NCBI GenBank assembly: GCA_905116865.2 | Contig: CAJHNH020000235.1 | Span: forward strand, 323,167-387,166 | DNA length: 64,000 bases | From: Candidula unifasciata | Taxonomy: Eukaryota > Mollusca > Gastropoda > Stylommatophora > Geomitridae | Reading direction: 5' to 3' | Part shown: positions 23,871 through 35,967 of the stretch, piece by piece | Layout: each line of letters opens with the position of its first letter | Numbering within the stretch: position 1 is the stretch's first letter | Position numbers and translations under genes: made by a program | The notes under the pieces: model-generated | What the model was told of the DNA's origin: nothing | Database searches by the model: none | The model's input: only the letters and a program-made list of their open reading frames with translations

Positions 23871-24039
23871 CGTTTTACCACCTTTACTTTGTTTTAAAAA
23901 CATATTTATAATCTGCATATTATCAAATGGAAATAACATGCTTTTTGATAAAATACAGCTGCAGTGTGAAAGACGGGTGTTTGGAAGGGCCCAATGTAAG
24001 ACGGGCCTGCGTGCCCAATTTGTGACCCTTTGAAAATAA

Positions 24040-24480
24040 GGTTCGTTCGTTCGTTCGTTCGTTCTTCTTTTTATTCTTCCTTCTTCTTCTTTTTCACCGG
24101 CTTCCTTCTTCTTCATCTTCTTCTTCGTCTTCTTCGTCTTCTTCTTCTTCTTCTTCTTCTTCTTCTTCTTCTTCTTCTTCTTCTTCTTCTTCTTCTTCTT
24201 CTTTCTTCTTCGCTCCTCTTCTTCTTCCCTCTTCTTCTTCTTCCTTCTTCTTCTTCCTTCTTTTTCTTCTTCCCTCTTCTTCTTCTTCTTCTTCTTCTTC
24301 TTCTTCTTCTTTTTTTCTTCTTCTTCTTCTTCTTCTCCCTTCTTCTTCTTCTTTTTATTCTTTCTTTTTCTTCTTCTGCTTCTTCTTTTTCTTCTTCTTT
24401 TTCTTCTTCTTCCTTCTACTTCTTCTGTTTCTCCTTGTTCCTCCTTCTTATTTGTCTTCCTCTGTTTCTTCTACTACTAA
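24040..24480. repeat. TTCG then CTT-rich tract
   Basis: (GTTC)n at 24041-24064 followed by imperfect (CTT)n. A piece ttcaccggctt at 24095 suggests an old SINE-B tail junction. Confidence 0.9.
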
Positions 24481-24879
24481 AATTTCTGCTGCTGCTGCTG
24501 TCATGGTTTTGTTCCTTCAGAAGTGCATATAATCTAGATATATTAATTGTCAGGAGGTATATTGTTTATTGTCAAACTTACAATAAACAACATAACCTCT
24601 TCGTTAAGTCAAGAAACAAAATCTCTCAACGAACACCAGTTCTATTCAATTTTAAAATAGAAACGAGATTTTGAACAAAAACGGAGCCATCAGTTTTAAA
24701 ATCCTCTGTCCAATCAAGGAGAAGGCATTTATACGGAGGATTGTGGGTTCTGTCGCCATGTTCTCAGAGACCGCTCATGGGGAATAACTCTGGGAAACCT
24801 TGCAAGTCAGAATGCATCAGGGGCAAACGTGAGTAGAATTTAGTGTGGTGAACACAAGCCAGGGGCGGCACCATAGTAG

Positions 24880-25130
24880 GGGACTGAAATAGCAGTTAGG
24901 TTAGTTGCGTATCCTTTACAGGACGTTGCAGAACCAACCCTAGCAGCCCCTGGCTGTTGTGTGGTTTCTCTAGGCACATTTACGTCCAGGAGTTTGCCAT
25001 TGCTTCTGGACGGTTGGCTTTTTGATACCGCTGTCGAAACCAACGTAAGGCGCATGGCCCGCAGCTGGGATCGAACCCGGCACCCCGGCATTTCGAAGCG
25101 TTCGCATCGACTTAGCCACAGAGCCGACAG
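24880..25130 (-). mobile_element. SINE-C copy, full length
   Basis: On minus: gtcggctctgtggctaagtc (box A), gggttcgatcccagctgcgg (box B), gttggtttcgacagcggtat, then ggttggttctgcaacgtcct and gtaaaggatacgcaac. Confidence 0.88.
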
Positions 25131-25254
25131 AAATAGCAGTATAGAAACAAAATATTAAAAAAAAAAAAAAACCATATGAAAATATAGAGAAGAGAAAGCA
25201 AAGAATAAAAAGTACATAAAAAAAATACGGCAGCTTTGTAAAACCACAGTGGAA

Positions 25255-25515
25255 AAACAAACATCACAAGGTATTGAAGATCATTTGTGTCAAAGGTGAC
25301 TGAAAGTACACGAGACAGAAGGTTGCGGATGGACATGACTTTCAAGATACAAGGTATAGAAGTTCATTTCTGTCAAAATTGGTTGAAAGTACATGAGACA
25401 GAAGGTTGTGGATAGACATGACTACCAACGCCACAAGGTATGGAAGATCAACTGTGTCAGAATTGGTTGAAAGTACACGAGATAGAAGGTTGTGGATAGG
25501 TTTAGGTTTAAACAA
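25255..25515. repeat. About 84-bp tandem repeat, three units
   Basis: cacaaggta at about 25265, 25348 and 25432, with ggttgaaagtacacgaga and gaaggttgtggatag. A fourth partial unit (gactgaaagtaaacgggaca) at 25785-25840 lies beyond a SINE-D insertion. Confidence 0.88.
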
Positions 25516-25529
25516 CGTATAAACATCAT

Positions 25530-25785
25530 GGCACAAGGGTAGTAACCCATAAGTGCTCTGTTCTACTTCTAACTCAAGTCTAAGTCCGAAGAATCGTAGC
25601 AGTGCACGAACTCCGTAGCACCGGTGAGGATCCTTAAATACTTTGGGTAGATTTGTAACTCACAATTTTGCTTCGGGCAGCTCCGTTAGGCTACTCTTTT
25701 CGATTTCCAAATGCCAAGGGATTTTTTTTTTAACGTGGGCAACAATACACACGGGGGTCCGATCTTACTACCCAGAGAACAGATG
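25530..25785 (-). mobile_element. SINE-D copy interrupting the 84-bp array
   Basis: gtagtaacccataagtgctc, caccggtgaggatccttaaa, ctcttttcgatttccaaatg and cgatcttactacccagagaa. Confidence 0.8.
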
Positions 25786-26149
25786 ACTGAAAGTAAACGG
25801 GACATAAGGTGGTGGGTAGGCAAACGAATAGCATCACACGACACAGACTATACAAAAAAAGAATATAAATAACAACACTGATCAGTTACCCAACCAGTAA
25901 ACCAACCCACTCAAACACATTCTACAACAATGAAGTTTTACCAGAACTTAATTTTCTGAAAACACCATCTTTCCGCTCGGCAAATTTGGCGAGTGATATC
26001 AACGTTGTCATTTCAGACTAAAACCACATGGGATCTTTCAAGCGTTGCTGGAGATTGCACACTGGGTTCATAATTATGTATCAGTTGAAGGTTTCACTTC
26101 TGCGAGACCAGTCGTCGCACCGATATTATCAATCTATCAGCCGTTTCAC

Positions 26150-26490
26150 AAAAACGGTTCACCTAAATGGATCTTGGGGGTAGCGTCTTCACAATAACGG
26201 TTGACCTAAATGGATCTTGGGGGTAGCGTCTTCACAATAACAGTTGACCTAAATGGATCTTGGTGGTAGCGTCTTCACAATAACTGTTGACCTAAATGGA
26301 TCTTGGTGGTAGCGTCTTCACAATAACTGTTGACCTAAATGGACCTTGGTGGTAGCGTCTTCACAATAACTGTTGACCTAAATGGACCTTGGTGGTAGCG
26401 TTTTCACAATAACTGTTGACCTAAATGGATCTTGGTGGTAGCGTTTTCACAATAACTGTTGACCTAAATGGATCTTGGTGGTACAGTCGT
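26150..26490. repeat. 43-bp minisatellite, about 8 copies
   Basis: Unit with gacctaaatggatcttggtg and gtagcgtcttcacaataac. Confidence 0.95.
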
Positions 26491-27045
26491 CACAATATTT
26501 ATCTGGACTTTATATGAACTTTATCTGGACTTTATATGAACTTTATCTGGACTTTATATGAACTTTATCTGGACTTTATATGAACTTCATCTGGACTTTG
26601 TAAGAACTTTATCTGGACTTTTTATGAATTTTATCTGGACTTTATATGAACTTTATCTGGACTTTATATGAACTTTATCTGGTCTTTATATGAACATTAT
26701 CTGGACTTTACATGAAGTTTATCTGGACTTTATATGAACTTCATCTGGACTTTATATGAACTTTATCTGGACTTAATATGAACTTCATCTGGACTTTATA
26801 TAAACTTTATCTGGACTTTATATGAACTTTATCTGGACTTTATATGAACTTCATCTGGACTTTATATGAACTTTATCTGGACTTAATATGAACTTCATCT
26901 GGACTTTATATGAACTTTATCTGGACTTTATATGAACTTTATCTGGACTTTATATGAACTTTATCTGGACTTTATATGAACTTTATCTGGACTTTATATG
27001 AACTTCATCTGGTCTTTATGTGAACTTTATCTGGACTTTATATGG
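26490..27045. repeat. 22-bp minisatellite, about 25 copies
   Basis: Unit made of atctggactt and tatatgaacttt, starting exactly where the 43-bp array stops. Confidence 0.96.
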
Positions 27046-27185
27046 TACCTTTTTTAGGGCTGGGTCGACCTGGGAACTGACGTCATTTGCGGGGGGGGGG
27101 GGAGTTCGAATCCGCCAGGATCTGAACACAAGACCATCACATCAGCAGGCCAGTACCTAGCCGCTACACTACGTCGGCGTCCTTT
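27045..27185 (-). mobile_element. SINE-A 5' half
   Basis: On minus: gtgtagcggctaggtactgg, then gatcctggcggattcgaact (box B) and caggtcgacccagcccta. A poly-G tract on plus (27091-27102) sits inside. Confidence 0.7.
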
Positions 27186-27221
27186 CTATTTTTTAATATC
27201 ACCTAAATATACCACTTCTTT

Positions 27222-27223
<2 letters not shown>

Positions 27224-27317
<94 letters not shown>
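27224..27317. repeat. CT microsatellite
   Basis: About 47 uninterrupted CT units. Confidence 0.98.
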
Positions 27318-27319
<2 letters not shown>

Positions 27320-27741
27320 TATCAGTGCCAAACGTGGACACTTACATCCTCCAATGAACGTACAATTATGAGAACAAAGATGAAAGGCCCTAGAAGAGCT
27401 GCATGATTTTCAAGGAAAGACAGAATACTCAACCATAAAATCAGACGAATGCTAGGAATAAAGCCACTCTTACAGGTCATCAAAGAACAACAAACGAAGT
27501 GGTTTGGACACCTAACAAAAATACCCTGGTACTATCTACCACAGCGAGCCACACTAAAACGTTACAACGGGTATAGAGCGAGTGGAAGACCTCGGAAAAT
27601 ATGGACTGATGGCATTAAGAACAACCTTACAGAACTGAACATCAGTCTTAATAGTGCTCTTGACAGAGCTCATCAACGAACATTACATCTCACCCCGGCA
27701 CTTCGATGAGGTACAAGGTGGAAGAGAAGAAGAAGAGGAAG

Positions 27742-27745
<4 letters not shown>
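27316..27745 (+). pseudogene. LINE reverse-transcriptase C-terminus (KWFGHLTKIPWYYLP family)
   Basis: CYQCQTWTLTSSNER, a stop, then KIRRMLGIKPLLQVIKEQQ, TKWFGHLTKIPWYYLPQ, YRASGRPRKIWTDGIKNNL, TELNISLNSALDRAHQR and a stop after TPALR. Runs into gaagagaagaagaagagga, then CT and GT repeats (27746-27826). Nearly the same protein as the minus copy at 52190-52495. Confidence 0.85.
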
Positions 27746-27793
<48 letters not shown>

Positions 27794-27826
27794 TGTGCAT
27801 GTGTGTGTGTGTGTGTGTGTGTGTGT
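27746..27826. repeat. CT/GT compound microsatellite
   Basis: (CT)n then (GT)n following the LINE tail. Confidence 0.95.
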
Positions 27827-27829
27827 TCT

Positions 27830-28765
27830 CCCCCCTAAAAAAACTCTCTTTTAATTTCCAGTCCCCAAAGCAATCTGCATCTCATTGTTTTTTTATTTTT
27901 TTTTTTCTTGTTTTTTTTTTTTTTTTTTTCTGTTTTTACGAAGTAAAACTTATTTGTCTGTATACATTGCAAATCTGATCAGAAGAACTCACCAGAACCC
28001 CCCAAAAAATGGTTCCCCTTCTCAGAAATTACTCTAGGCGCTATTTCAAGGAAGAAAAATTCCCGTGAAAAACGAAAAAAAATTGTTCTTCACAACCGAA
28101 ATTTGCCACACTCGAATTCGCCTTAAGCGATCCACATGACTTTCAACAGTACGTCCCAGAAGTCCGGCCGAACTTAAAACATCTGTACCTCAGTAACCGT
28201 TCTGAATCAGTTTTTTTTTTTAATTTGGCGTGCAGACTTAATACAAACACTCTTGTATTTAAATATTTTTTTTAAACATTTAGTTTTTAGTTTGGCATCA
28301 TTTGCGGTATACTAAAACACAGACACCCTTCACAAGGGGGGGGGAGGGGGGGGGGGGGGTTAGAGGCTTACAGAAAACTTGAGTAAGGAGAAGTTTTAAA
28401 AACACCAAACTATACGTCTGCCATTTGCGTTTCAAGCTTAGATCGTCATTTCTAACATAATTCTCCCGTCCGTTACGAACTTTTCGTTGAATAGAGAATA
28501 GGTTATCGAAATAATCACCACGCATTGCTATGAATTATTTCTAAACAACATCCACAGGTGTGTCAATTACTGTATATTCTATTTTTCAGGGGTACATAAA
28601 TTATTAGCCAAACAAAGATCGAAGAAATTTGCCGCTTTAAGAAAACAGCATCATCTGTGCAATTGTGAATTGTGTAATCATAACATCATAAAAAGTATAA
28701 CCACACATGAAACACTGGTTCTGATCTCTACAGAAAGTTTTTCCAGAAAGTTGTTAAAAGTGTGT
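27830..28765. other. No gene recognised
   Basis: Poly-T rich at 27890-27930; a G tract with one A at 28336-28359. Confidence 0.45.
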
Positions 28766-28766
28766 C

Positions 28767-29005
28767 GGCTCTGTGGCTAAGTCGATGCGAACTTTTCGCT
28801 TCGTAATGCCGGGATGCCGGGTTCGATCCCAGCTGCGGGCAATGCGCCTTGCGTTGGTTTCGACAGTGGTATCAAGAAAGCCGACCGTCCAGAGAGCAAT
28901 GGCAAACTACTGGACGTAAATTTGCCTAGAAAAACCACACAATAGCCAGGGGCTGTTTGGGTTGGTTCTGCGACGTCCTGTAAAGGAGACGCAACTAACC
29001 TGTTA
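28767..29005 (+). mobile_element. SINE-C copy, full length
   Basis: gtcggctctgtggctaagtc, gggttcgatcccagctgcgg, gcgttggtttcgacagtggt, ggcaaactactggacgtaaa, and ends gtaaaggagacgcaactaac. Confidence 0.9.
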
Positions 29006-29041
29006 AAAGTGTGACCGTACGAGTTCTGAAACGCCCCATAA

Positions 29042-29345
29042 TTCTTCTTTTTTCTTCGCGTTCACTGGCTATAAACTCCGGCGGAAAGTTCTGGTTGTTC
29101 GTCCACTTCTGGACTGCAGTCCTTCTATTCCAGAACCTGAGTGTTGTGTGTGCATCCGTTTGACAGATCTGACTAATTTGTATGCAGGCTGTTGGTTCAT
29201 TGTCTCTCAGGCAGATGTACTTCGACTTCGAAGAAAGCTCCCAATTAGTCGACTCTTACGACATGCTTTTGGGTAGGCAGTGGGTCTATTTTCACTATAA
29301 AAGGACCCTGAAACCCACACGGGGGAGGTATGCTTTCTAAAACGC
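29042..29345 (-). mobile_element. SINE-B copy, nearly full length
   Basis: Left (tail) cttcttttttcttcgcg, then ttcactggctataaactccg, gttgttcgtccacttctgg, tgtatgcaggctgttggttc, agtcgactcttacgacatgc, ending gaaacccacacgggggagg. Confidence 0.88.
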
Positions 29346-29805
29346 ACAATAATTGTTTGTTCGTTATCCTCCCGGGTGGGTTCTTGTGCCCTTTGAAAAA
29401 AAAAGGATGTAGCGGGAAAAAGGGGGGGGGGGGGATAAAATACAAGGATAGATTTTGCAACGTCCTGTAAAGGATACAAAAAATATCTTATTAACAGAAG
29501 TCAACAAAAATAACTCACAACAGAACAAACAACACAACGTCATTTAGGCGTATCAACCTATTACATCCAATATTTGTCTTCCTGTAATTTGCCACCAAAT
29601 CATGTATCAGGCATGACTACAAACCACTTTTCGCATTTTTTCCCCAATAGAAGGTCGGTTTCTAAATGTAGGCAGGCGCAATTTGTTAACACCGTCGTAG
29701 ATCAACATGCCGGATCTATCAAAGGATGCGGTCGTTTGCGTGTGGGGTACTGTCTGGGTGTTGTTTGTAGAGGTGTTAAAGCGGCTAGTAATTAGTGGGG
29801 TATCG

Positions 29806-30372
29806 TGCAGGGTGGGTGAATGGGGGTATGGCCGGGTGGGTGAATGGGGGTATGGCCCGGTGGAAGAATGGGGGTATGGCCGGGTGGATGAATGGGGGTA
29901 TGGCCGGGTGGATGAATGGGGGTATGGCCGGGTGGATGAATGGGGGTATGGCCGGGTGGATAAATGGAGGTATGGCCGGGTGGATGAATGGGGGTATGGC
30001 CGGGTGGATGAATGGGGGTATGGCCGGGTGGATGAATGGGGGTATGGCCGGGTGGATGAATGGGGGTATGGCCGTGTGGATGAATGGGGATATGGCCGGG
30101 TGGATAAATGAGGGTATGGCCGGGTGGATAAATGGGGATATGGCCGGGTGGATGAATGGGGGTATGGTCGGGTGGATGAATGGGGGTATGGCCGCGTGGA
30201 TGAATGTGGGTATGGCCGGGTGGATGAATGTGGGTATAGCCGGGTGGATGAATGGGGTATGGCCGGGTGGGAAAATGGGGGTATGGCCGGGTGTATGAAT
30301 GGGGATATGGCCGCGTGGATGAATGGGGGTATGGCCGGGTGGATGAATGTGGGTATGGCCGGGTGGATGAAA
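29806..30372. repeat. 24-bp minisatellite, about 23 copies
   Basis: Unit gggtggatgaatgggggtat plus ggcc. The period is a multiple of three, so both strands stay open (GRVDEWGY on plus, HTPIHPPG on minus). Treated as non-coding. Confidence 0.95.
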
Positions 30373-30834
30373 ATATGAATAAACAGGAAAGGGGTATTGA
30401 GGGTACGTGAGTGGACGATTGGATAAACATGGTGCTTGGGGTAATGGTTGGAAAAATGGATAGACTCGGGAGGGGTGTGGTGGATGGATAAAGAGAGAGA
30501 CGGCTGCGGGAAATGGATAAACCCATGGGCAACCGCGTCGCCTATTGGTTCGCCGTTAGACGACTCTATCGCCGATCAGGACATCATTTGGATCTATCTC
30601 ATTTGATCGAATAAACACTGCAGGGGTCCTTTTTAGGGCGCTTGGTGGCGCACATAACCTAGTCACCATTATAACCTAAAGCTCCCCCTTCGGAAAACTG
30701 GTTGAAAGTCACGACCTTTTGCTTTTGCCAGCAAAGCACCTACCAACCTATGAATTGATAAACCAAGTGTTTGGTGAAGGGATGAATGGAGAAACGGTTG
30801 ATTGCTTGGATAAACCGGGTGGGGGGGGGGGAGG

Positions 30835-31090
30835 AGGGGTGAAGGTCTCGTCCACTACTGGACTCAACCCCTATTTCAGAAACTCAATCTTGCGTGCACA
30901 TCCGTTTTACAGGTCTGACTCATTTACATGCAGACTGTTGGTTCCTTGCCTATCAGGCAGATGTACTCCGACTTCCGAAGGCAGCTCCCAATTAGTCGAC
31001 TCTTACGACACGCTTGTTGGGGGCAGACAGTGGGTATATTCTTGTTTAACCCACGATGGGACCCCGGAACCCACACGGGGAGTACATGAT
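30835..31090 (-). mobile_element. SINE-B copy
   Basis: aaggtctcgtccactactgg, gttttacaggtctgactcat, aggcagatgtactccgactt, agtcgactcttacgacacgc and gaacccacacggggagta. Confidence 0.85.
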
Positions 31091-31167
31091 ATACTATCGA
31101 AGGGGTTGCATAGGATGGAAAGGAATCGTCTGCGAGCCATATGATGTATATAATGGCACACACGGAC

Positions 31168-31519
31168 AATGAATGAATGAATGAATGAATGAATGAATGA
31201 ATGAATGAATGCATGAATGAATGAATGAATGAATGAATGAATGAATGAATGAATGAATGAATGAATGAATGAATGAATGCGTGAATGAATGAATGAATGA
31301 AGAAAGGAATGAATGAATGAATGGATGAATGAAGGAAGGAAGGAAGGAAGGAAGGAAGGAAGGAAGGAAGGAAGGAAGGAAGGAAGGAAGGAAGGAAGGA
31401 AGGAAGGAAGGAAGGAAGGAAGGAAGGAAGGAAGGAAGGAAGGAAGGAAGGAAGGAAGGAATGAATGAATGAATGAATGAATGAATAAAGGAATAAATTA
31501 ATAAAGGAATGAATAAATG

Positions 31520-31570
<51 letters not shown>

Positions 31571-31990
31571 GAATGAATAAATGAATCAATCAATAAATGA
31601 GTGAATAAATGAATCAATCAATAAATAAATGAATCAATCAATAAATGAATCAATCAATCAATCAATCAATCAATAAAATCAATGAATAAATGAATCAATC
31701 AATAAATGAATGAATAAATGAATCAATCAATAAATGAATGAATACATGAATTAATGAATAAATTAATGAAAAAATGAATTAATAAATGAATGAATCAAAT
31801 AATGAATGAATCAATTAATGAATGAATGAATAAATCAATCAAACAATAAATGGATGAATAAATGAATTAATCAATAAATGAATGAATAAATTAATCAATC
31901 AATCAATGAATAAATGAATCAATCAATAAATGAATGAATAAATGAATCAATCAATAAATTGATGAATAAATGAATCAATAAATAAATAAT
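31168..31990. repeat. GAAT, GGAA and CAAT tetranucleotide complex
   Basis: (GAAT)n to 31330, nearly pure (GGAA)n at 31332-31460, then mixed GAAT/CAAT/AAAT units. Confidence 0.97.
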
Positions 31991-32908
31991 TAAATAAATG
32001 AATTAATGACTTTGAAGCCAAGGTCAATTATTTTAATTTTTTTTAAAGGAGGAGGGGGCAGGGGAGGCCGACTAGACTGGGGGTTTCAAACCTAGAACTT
32101 CGGATCGGTAGAGGAGTGCCTAGCCACTCTGCTGCTGTCGGTCATACCCTTCTAATTTCAGTCAACCTCACAAACGATCTTTTATCTTCAGCTAAGTTCT
32201 GAGGCTGCTAAAATGATCCTAAGTGGTTTAAACCCAACGAGACCCTCTATGGAAGAAACGAGCTCTTAGACTCACTCTTTCATCAATTTACACCGGTTGC
32301 CTTATAACAGTCGCTGAACATTTTTTTTCCCACCTATTCTTTATCACTTTTTTCTCTTTCCAGACGATAGTGTTGTATTGATTTCCAGTCAAAAATGGAG
32401 GATCAGGCATGGCAGAATTTTAGGCTTCGACGTTATTTTTGCTTCCGACAGCGCTTTACTAATTCAATTTATACATATGCACGGTAGTCTACGGTTATGC
32501 TGACTGAGTTAGTAGATTTAGTGCTTGGTGCAGCCCTGTGAGCTGTGTTTTTCATCCTAAATGCCTTTAATTTGTGCAGCGATTGTGTCGTGGTATTCAA
32601 TACGACCGGTAGGCGGTTTACGTGTGGGCTGGCGAAATACCTTATGTAGTAAATCTACGTGTGCGTAACCAACTTATCGTGTCCGACTACTTCCATTTAC
32701 AACAAACTGCTTTTCTGGTGGCAACTGTTGGCTTTGGCGCCTCCAGCAACTGCCACATGCCATTCCCTCCAGTATGGTTTTTAGAAGACTGTTATGCCTT
32801 TTACTGTGGCTAAAACATTATAATTGTCTCTTCTTCATTTCTTTCAATAATTCTCTTTTCATACATAGTTTTTTTCAGAATCTCTGTGTTTGATTAATTG
32901 TTTCCGTC
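31991..32908. other. No gene recognised
   Basis: About 900 bp with no family or domain match. Confidence 0.45.
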
Positions 32909-33035
32909 TTCTTCTTCTTCTTTCTCTTCTTCTTCTTCTTCTTCTTCTTCTTCTTCTTCTTCTTCTTCTTCTTCTTCTTCTTCTTCTTCTTCTTCTTCTT
33001 CTTCTTCTTCTTCTTCTTCTTCTTCTTCTTCTTCT
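32909..33035. repeat. CTT microsatellite
   Basis: About 42 units, abutting a MITE-G copy. Confidence 0.97.
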
Positions 33036-33036
33036 G

Positions 33037-33290
33037 GGTGCTTTATTAATATCCTACCCTCAGATGACGTCACAGGACTGGCCTTCATTTTAGAGGGTGG
33101 TAAGACTGGGTTTCCCAGCTTTTTGATGCTTTTAACGACCCCAAAACATCTACAACTGGCCCTAACCGCAACTCACCTACGTCACACGAGACAGAGCAGC
33201 CTAGGTCCCACGACTGCATGCAGCCTATCTACCACCCCCGATATATTAGACTGTCCCTAATCTGTGGATTTCCCCTGTTTGGGGTTGGAT
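33037..33290 (+). mobile_element. MITE family G copy
   Basis: Left terminus ggtgctttattaatatccta. Body has gatgacgtcacaggactgg, aactggccctaaccgcaact and cctaggtcccacgactgcat. The right terminus (ggggttggatattgtga) is a degenerate inverted copy. Confidence 0.82.
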
Positions 33291-33534
33291 ATTGTGAATG
33301 TCTTTGGGTGTTCTAATACTGTTTACATTTTCTATCTTAGGCACAAGGCCTTGCAGAATATATGTTGCATTACACAACATTACCTCTCATCGGTTAGGGT
33401 CGTGGAGGAGTATCGATGGCCGCACTAGCACATAAAACTCGCCATCTTTCTCTGTCTTCTGCTTAATGAACTGTTCAATTCTTGAGGAGGGCAAAGAAGG
33501 GTGTGACGGGGTGGATAAATATATGAATAAACAA

Positions 33535-33860
33535 GGAAGGGGTTGAATAATGAAACTATCGGGCAAATTGTGGGAACGACACCTTGTACTAGATTCATCG
33601 AGAAACAGCAGATCAAGTGGTTTGGCCATCTCGTTAGAATGCAGCAAGATCAAATACCATCACAAGCACTACATCTCATAAGATCAACTACAAGAGCAAG
33701 AGGACGGCCGCGGAAAACATGGATCAACAACATTAAAGACACTCTACGCCTTTACGGCACGACAATAGCCAGTGGCAGCCAACGTGCACTGGATAGCAAA
33801 TTATTCCTCCCCACGCCGATTAACGACAGAAGTGATTTATGATGATGATGATGATGAAAG
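33535..33860 (+). pseudogene. LINE reverse-transcriptase C-terminal fragment with GAT tail
   Basis: TPCTRFIEKQQIKWFGHLVR, MQQDQIPSQALHLIRSTT, RARGRPRKTWINNIKDTL, stop, then (gat)n. About 100 codons are open. Related to 8716-9095. Confidence 0.84.
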
Positions 33861-34192
33861 AAGGGGTATGGTAGGTGCGTGAGTAGGTGAATGGATAAAC
33901 ACCTGCTCTCAAAGTTCCTTAAAGAACAGTCTTTCCAAATCGAACCATGTCTCACCACGTGCACGAAAAAAATTTTAAACATCCTTTTTTTTTTAAAAGG
34001 AATAAAATTCGTACTATACTGTACACATTAGTCCAAGACAAGAGAGCAAGAGGCAAACAGCTATGCAAGTGGGACGATACCGTCAACAGATAGACTAATA
34101 GCGGTTTTTCTAGTTAAACATTGAAGACGATAGACAGAGCATTTTGAACTTGATAGTGCAGATGGCACATGATTGAATGGGTGTACATTGCT

Positions 34193-34210
34193 CCCCCCCC
34201 CCCCCCCCCC
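34193..34210. repeat. Poly-C tract
   Basis: 18 uninterrupted C. Confidence 0.95.
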
Positions 34211-34639
34211 TCTCCCGCAAGCCACATTTGATTAGTGCCACACGATAATGAAACCCAAAAGACTGCCCCGGATTAAAATCAATAGGTGAACAAAAGTTAC
34301 ACAGCACCGCTGGAGTACAAGAAGGAAGACAAAGATTACTTTGCACAATGAATAGAGTACCTAAAACACAGGGCCCATTTAGCATCAATAAGACAATAAT
34401 TGGAGATCGGTTACGCTCTAGTGACCGCGGGAAAGCTAATGGAACCCCTCATGTCCTAAGTAAAATGCTGGTGCGGGCTCGACCACGGAAAACCGCCAAT
34501 ATTTTCATCACAGAACAGGGCTCAAGTCTGGTCTCTAGGGACGCTAAATTTGCTTTCATGTGATTGGTTTGTTTACTCGAGGGTTGCTATGTGCGTATGC
34601 ATTGGCTACAGTCGGGTTTTATACTCTATTTATTACCCT

Positions 34640-35365
34640 TTTTCTTCTTCTTCTTCTTCTTCTTCTTCGTCTTCTTCTTTTTCTTCTTCTTCTTCTTCTT
34701 CTTCTTCTTCTTCTTCTTCTTCTTCTTCTTCTTCGTCTTCTTCTTTTTCTTCTTCTTCTTCTTCTTCTTCTTCTTCTTCTTCTTCTTCTTCTTCTTCTTC
34801 TTCTTCTTCTTCTTCTTCTTCTTCTTCTTCTTCTTCTTCTTCTTCTTCTTCTTCTTCTTCTTCTTCTTCTTCTTCTTCTTCTTCTTCTTCTTCTTCTTCT
34901 TCTTCTTCTTCTTCTTCTTCTTCTTCTTCTTCTTTTTCTTCTTCTTCTTCTTCTTCTTCTTCTTCTTCTTCTTCTTTTTCTTCTTCTTCTTCTTCTTCTT
35001 CTTCTTCTTCTTCTTCTTCTTCTTCTTCTTCTTCTTCTTCTTCTTCTTCTTCTTCTTCTTCTTCTTCTTCTTCTTCTTCTTCTTCTTCTTCTTCTTCTTC
35101 TTCTTCTTCTTCTTCTTTCTTCTTCTTCTTCTTCTTCTTCTTCTTCTTCTTCTTCTTCTTCTTCTTCTTCTTCTTCTTCTTCTTCTTCTTCTTCTTCTTC
35201 TTCTTCTTCTTCTTCTTCTTCTTCTTCTTCTTCTTCTTCTTCTTCTTCTTCTTCTTCTTCTTCTTCTTCTTCTTCTTCTTCTTCTTCTTCTTCTTCTTCT
35301 TCTTCTTCTTCTTCTTCTTTTTCTTCTTCTTCTTCTTCTTCTTCTTCTTCTTCATCCTATTCTTC
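34640..35365. repeat. CTT/GAA array, about 725 bp
   Basis: About 240 units with rare cgt or ttt changes and a single extra-base phase shift near 35118. Long open frames (Ser, Leu, Phe on plus; Lys/Glu on minus) follow from the triplet period. Confidence 0.98.
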
Positions 35366-35698
35366 TTCTTCTTCCTCTTCCTCTTCGTCTCCCCCTCCTT
35401 TTTTCTTCTTCTTCCTCCTCTCCCTTCTTTTCTTTTTGCTATTCTCCTCCTCTTCATCGACCTCTTTCTCTACCTCCTCCTTTTATCTTCATCGATCGAT
35501 CAGTCTGTCCCCTTCGAGTTGCAACCTTAACGTTTACCAAACCTTTCTGAAACTTTGAAACATCTCAAACTGCATGACAGATAAATAAGGTAGTTCTCAG
35601 ATATCCCATTCAACCTTCAGAGAACTTATAATTACGGCTCCGACAACAGATAACACCGGCCTGGTATCACCAGTAGCTCTATTTGGGTCAGAACTGTG

Positions 35699-35967
35699 GG
35701 TGCTTTATTAATATCCTACCCCAAACAGGGGAAATCTACAGGTCACGGGACAGTCTCAAATTTCAGAGGGTGGAACATAGGCCGCATGCAGTCGTAGGAC
35801 ATAGGCTGCACTCTCTGAAGCGACGTAAGTGAGTTGGGGTTAGGGCCAGTTGTAGATGTTCCGGGGTCGTTTGAAGCATCATAAAGACGGGAGACATAGT
35901 TTTATCACCCTCTAAAATGATAGACTGCCATGTGACTTCATCTGAGGTAGGATGATAATAAAGCACC
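35699..35967 (-). mobile_element. MITE family G, complete copy
   Basis: Terminal inverted repeats ggtgctttattaatatccta (left) and ggtgctttattatcatccta (right, reverse complement). Flanking 8-bp repeats gaactgtg / gaattgtg match at 7 of 8. Body inverted relative to 33037-33290. Confidence 0.85.

Noticed and set aside
28767..28860. tRNA gene
   Set aside because: Same reasoning; it is the head of SINE-C, repeated at 24880-25130 with the same body.
34550..35558. Ser-, Leu-, Phe- and Lys/Glu-rich frames of more than 270 codons
   Set aside because: By-products of the CTT/GAA array; several frames are open at once and none has a domain.
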